Shown one piece after another: positions 61,753-64,000 of a stretch of 64,000 nt of DNA. Source of the DNA: Maylandia zebra (taxonomy: Eukaryota; Chordata; Actinopteri; Cichliformes; Cichlidae); contig NC_135174.1 of assembly GCF_041146795.1 (NCBI RefSeq), positions 2,167,378 to 2,231,377 on the forward strand, in the 5' to 3' direction. Position numbers and translations under genes: made by a program. How positions within the stretch are numbered: position 1 is the first letter of the stretch; each line of letters begins with the position of its first letter. Below the pieces are notes generated by a model. The model did not search any database, was not told the origin of the DNA, and was given only the letters and a program-made list of their open reading frames with translations.

Positions 61753-63988
61753 ATGGATGGGAAAGTTAAGAAGCAGAAGCAGCATCAGCAGAAGCACAGT
61801 GGCCCAAAGGCAGAGAAGAAGAAGCTAAAGAAACAAAATGGCTCAACAGAGGAGGATGAACGCAAACGCAACCCCAAAGCATTTGCAGTTCAATCTGCGG
61901 TCCGCATGGCCAAAACCTTCCACAGGTCAGTGTTGTGCATTACATAATAAGATGAGTCAAGTTCATGTCTTCAGACTGTGTTGGTGTTTATTTTTGTTTG
62001 TTCCTCAAAAAGGGCCCAGGACATAAAAACCAAAAAACACCACGTGCCTGTTGTAGACCGGACTCCCCTGGAACCGCCTCCAATTGTGATTGTCGTTGTT
62101 GGCCCCCCTAAGGTCGGGAAAAGCACCCTGATCCGCTGCCTGATCAAAAACTTCACCCGGCAGAAGCTCACAGACATATGTGGACCTGTAACTATCGTTT
62201 CTGGTGAGCGCCCAACTCCTGAAACACAAACTTAAACCTGACACAACACAGTCAGACAAGTACTGAACACACCACCACTGCTAGAGTCCAGTGATGGTGT
62301 GCTGTGCACCACTGCATCCGTAGAAAGTGTAATCGCGGCTTTAGCACAACCTTCATTAAAACTTCAGCAAAGGGCCTTAAAAGAGGTTTTGGCCTTGGTG
62401 AAACAATAAATACGCAGCCACAAAAACATTTAAATACACAGTAACAAATCTTTTTGTATGCGTCCATAATGTTACTTTATTTATTTGTATGTGTGCGTTT
62501 ATGTTAATTGGTTATTTTGTGCTGCTCCAGGCAAGAAGCGTCGGCTGACTTTCATGGAGTGTAACAATGACATAAACTCAATGATCGACCTTGCAAAGGT
62601 GGCTGACCTGGTAAGTGTTTCAAAAGAGTAAACTGATACGTTAAATCTGCCTTTATTGGGTGAGAAAAACATGAATGTCATAACTCGCCAACAAATGGGG
62701 GGTCGGCCGTGGCTGCAGAGGTCGATCGGCTCATTTATTAATCAGAAAGCTGGTGTTTCGCTCCTGTGATGCTCCAATCTGCACACCAAAGATAGTGTTT
62801 CCAATGAATCCAGTGTTAGTTTCAATGGTGACTAATATGAAAAACCATGTAGCTCAATAAATAACTACAGTATCACTGAACAAAAGGTAACCTCTGCAAA
62901 ATGAAGAGCTCAATAAATGAAATTCTAAATATGATTCAATAAACAGCTTAAATCTAAAACAGATAAAGGTGCTGTGATGTGAGATGTCCTCGTGTTAGCA
63001 GTGCTGACATAGATGGTAAAGAGAGTGCTGAGCTACAGCTGTGGTCACACGTTTACAGATACTCGTTAATGTTGTGGTCATTCTGGGCTTTTAAATATTT
63101 CTTTGAACTGTTCTGTGGAAATAACTGGAATAATAATACAGCATACGTTTCATTTTAGATTGTTTCTGATCTACACGGGCTCATATACAGCTATCAGTGC
63201 TATTGCACCAAGTGGATGGAAAAATGAAGGCAAACGACGTCCCGATTCTTTAACTTCACAGCAAATCAAAAACTAGACGCGCATCAAAACTGGTTTTGAA
63301 ATGGGAAGCATGCTAATGCTGAGCTTCTGCCCCCTCAGAGCTCCAGCTGCTACCCTAAGGAGGATTGGGGGCTCTGGTTAAAAGCCAGGTCCACAACCCT
63401 TTGTGTGTTGGAGACAATCCAACATAAACTTGCACACCCAGTTTATAAAATAACAGTTCAAAGAAGTTATTAAAAATGAGCAGGACATTCGTGACTTCTG
63501 ACTGGAAGTTGTAAAATGAATAAAACGATAGAAATGCTTTGCTTCCTTTTGTCTCCAGGTTTTGATGCTGATTGATGCCAGCTTTGGCTTTGAGATGGAG
63601 ACGTTTGAGTTTCTCAATATCTGTCAAGTACACGGTTTCCCTCGTATCATGGGCGTGCTGACTCATCTGGATGCATTCAAGAACAACAAGACTCTGAGAA
63701 AGACAAAGAAAAACCTCAAACATCGCTTCTGGACTGAGGTGTACCAGGTAAACCCACGTCTGTACTCCTGGAAAAAAGTTGCACATTGATGTAAAACCTT
63801 GTATGTCTGTGACAACATTGTGACCTGTTGTGCCTCAACCACCAGGGGGCCAAACTGTTTTATCTGTCTGGCATGGTGTATGGTGAGTATCAGAACCAGG
63901 AGGTGAAGAACCTCGGCCGCTTCATCTCCGTCATGAAGTTTCGTCCTCTGGTGTGGCAGACATCCCATCCCTACATCCTGGCTGACCG
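61753..63988 (+). CDS. bms1: Ribosome biogenesis factor BMS1, five 5' coding exons (partial)
   Basis: Nucleolar GTPase of the small-subunit processome, needed for 18S rRNA maturation; it partners Rcl1. Coding exons: 61753-61925, 62013-62203, 62531-62610, 63559-63747, 63846-63988, with GT-AG introns and a continuous frame across all joins; the last exon ends at the donor CCG/gtgagt and the gene continues beyond 64000. A lysine-rich N-terminus precedes FAVQSAVRMAKTFHR. The P-loop GPPKVGKST spans residues 88-96. SFGFEMETFEFLNICQVHGF and HRFWTEVYQ follow, and the last exon reads YLSGMVYGEYQNQE and ends TSHPYILADR. About 258 codons are visible; the family has about 1280. The ATG at 61753 is the first in the exon's open frame. 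Confidence 0.93.
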
Positions 63989-64000
63989 GTGAGTGCTTAC

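Overview
The window is vertebrate nuclear DNA from a ray-finned fish, most likely a percomorph teleost; a cichlid is my guess, from the repeat mix only. Coding sequence is sparse and split by GT-AG introns, CA/GT microsatellites are frequent, and the repeats are typical of teleosts: Tc1-like and hAT DNA transposons, L2, RTE/Rex3-like and Rex1-like LINEs, a Penelope-like element, tRNA-derived and HE1/DANA-like SINEs, and Ty3/gypsy LTR elements.

Three host genes are supported. (1) egr2 (Krox-20), + strand, 701-2344, two coding exons, 446 aa, with a TATA box, a CRE-like site and three consensus CArG boxes upstream (1-470). (2) ado (2-aminoethanethiol / N-terminal cysteine dioxygenase), - strand, 18194-15006, 263 aa, with one 2.4 kb intron. 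It converges on egr2, the tail-to-tail arrangement that I recall for human EGR2-ADO on 10q21. (3) The 5' half-domain of bms1 (ribosome-biogenesis GTPase), + strand, from the ATG at 61753. Five coding exons are present and the gene runs off the right edge. About 43 kb between ado and bms1 holds no host gene that I can recognise.

Mobile DNA by region. 5.9-12.8 kb: an abundant teleost repeat, an RTE-like LINE remnant, a Penelope-like insertion with a hAT insertion inside it, an L2 tail and a Rex1-like LINE. 13.4-13.9 and 23.8-24.2 kb: two solo LTRs with exact 5 bp target-site duplications (TSDs). 15.9-38 kb: SINEs, degraded Tc1-like copies and microsatellites. 40.2-46.6 kb: a very young chromodomain Ty3/gypsy element whose two 708 bp LTRs differ at one base by eye, followed within 50 bp by a 1.4 kb hAT-type element. 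47.5-52.1 kb: a second young Ty3/gypsy element with 192 bp LTRs identical by eye. 53-59.8 kb: a third LTR-like repeat, a MITE inside a LINE reverse-transcriptase fragment, a duplicated AT-rich MITE and a SINE inside a Tc1 copy.

The most notable observations are in the gypsy element at 40194-45172. Its primer-binding region is an 11-nt perfect complement of a segment inside its own LTR, which is the self-priming arrangement known from Tf1 of fission yeast. It also lacks the integrase catalytic core although its LTRs are nearly identical, so it was probably mobilised in trans or deleted very recently. The second gypsy element is likewise young but broken twice. Interval limits for degraded repeats are approximate; TSDs, LTR ends and splice sites were read base by base.
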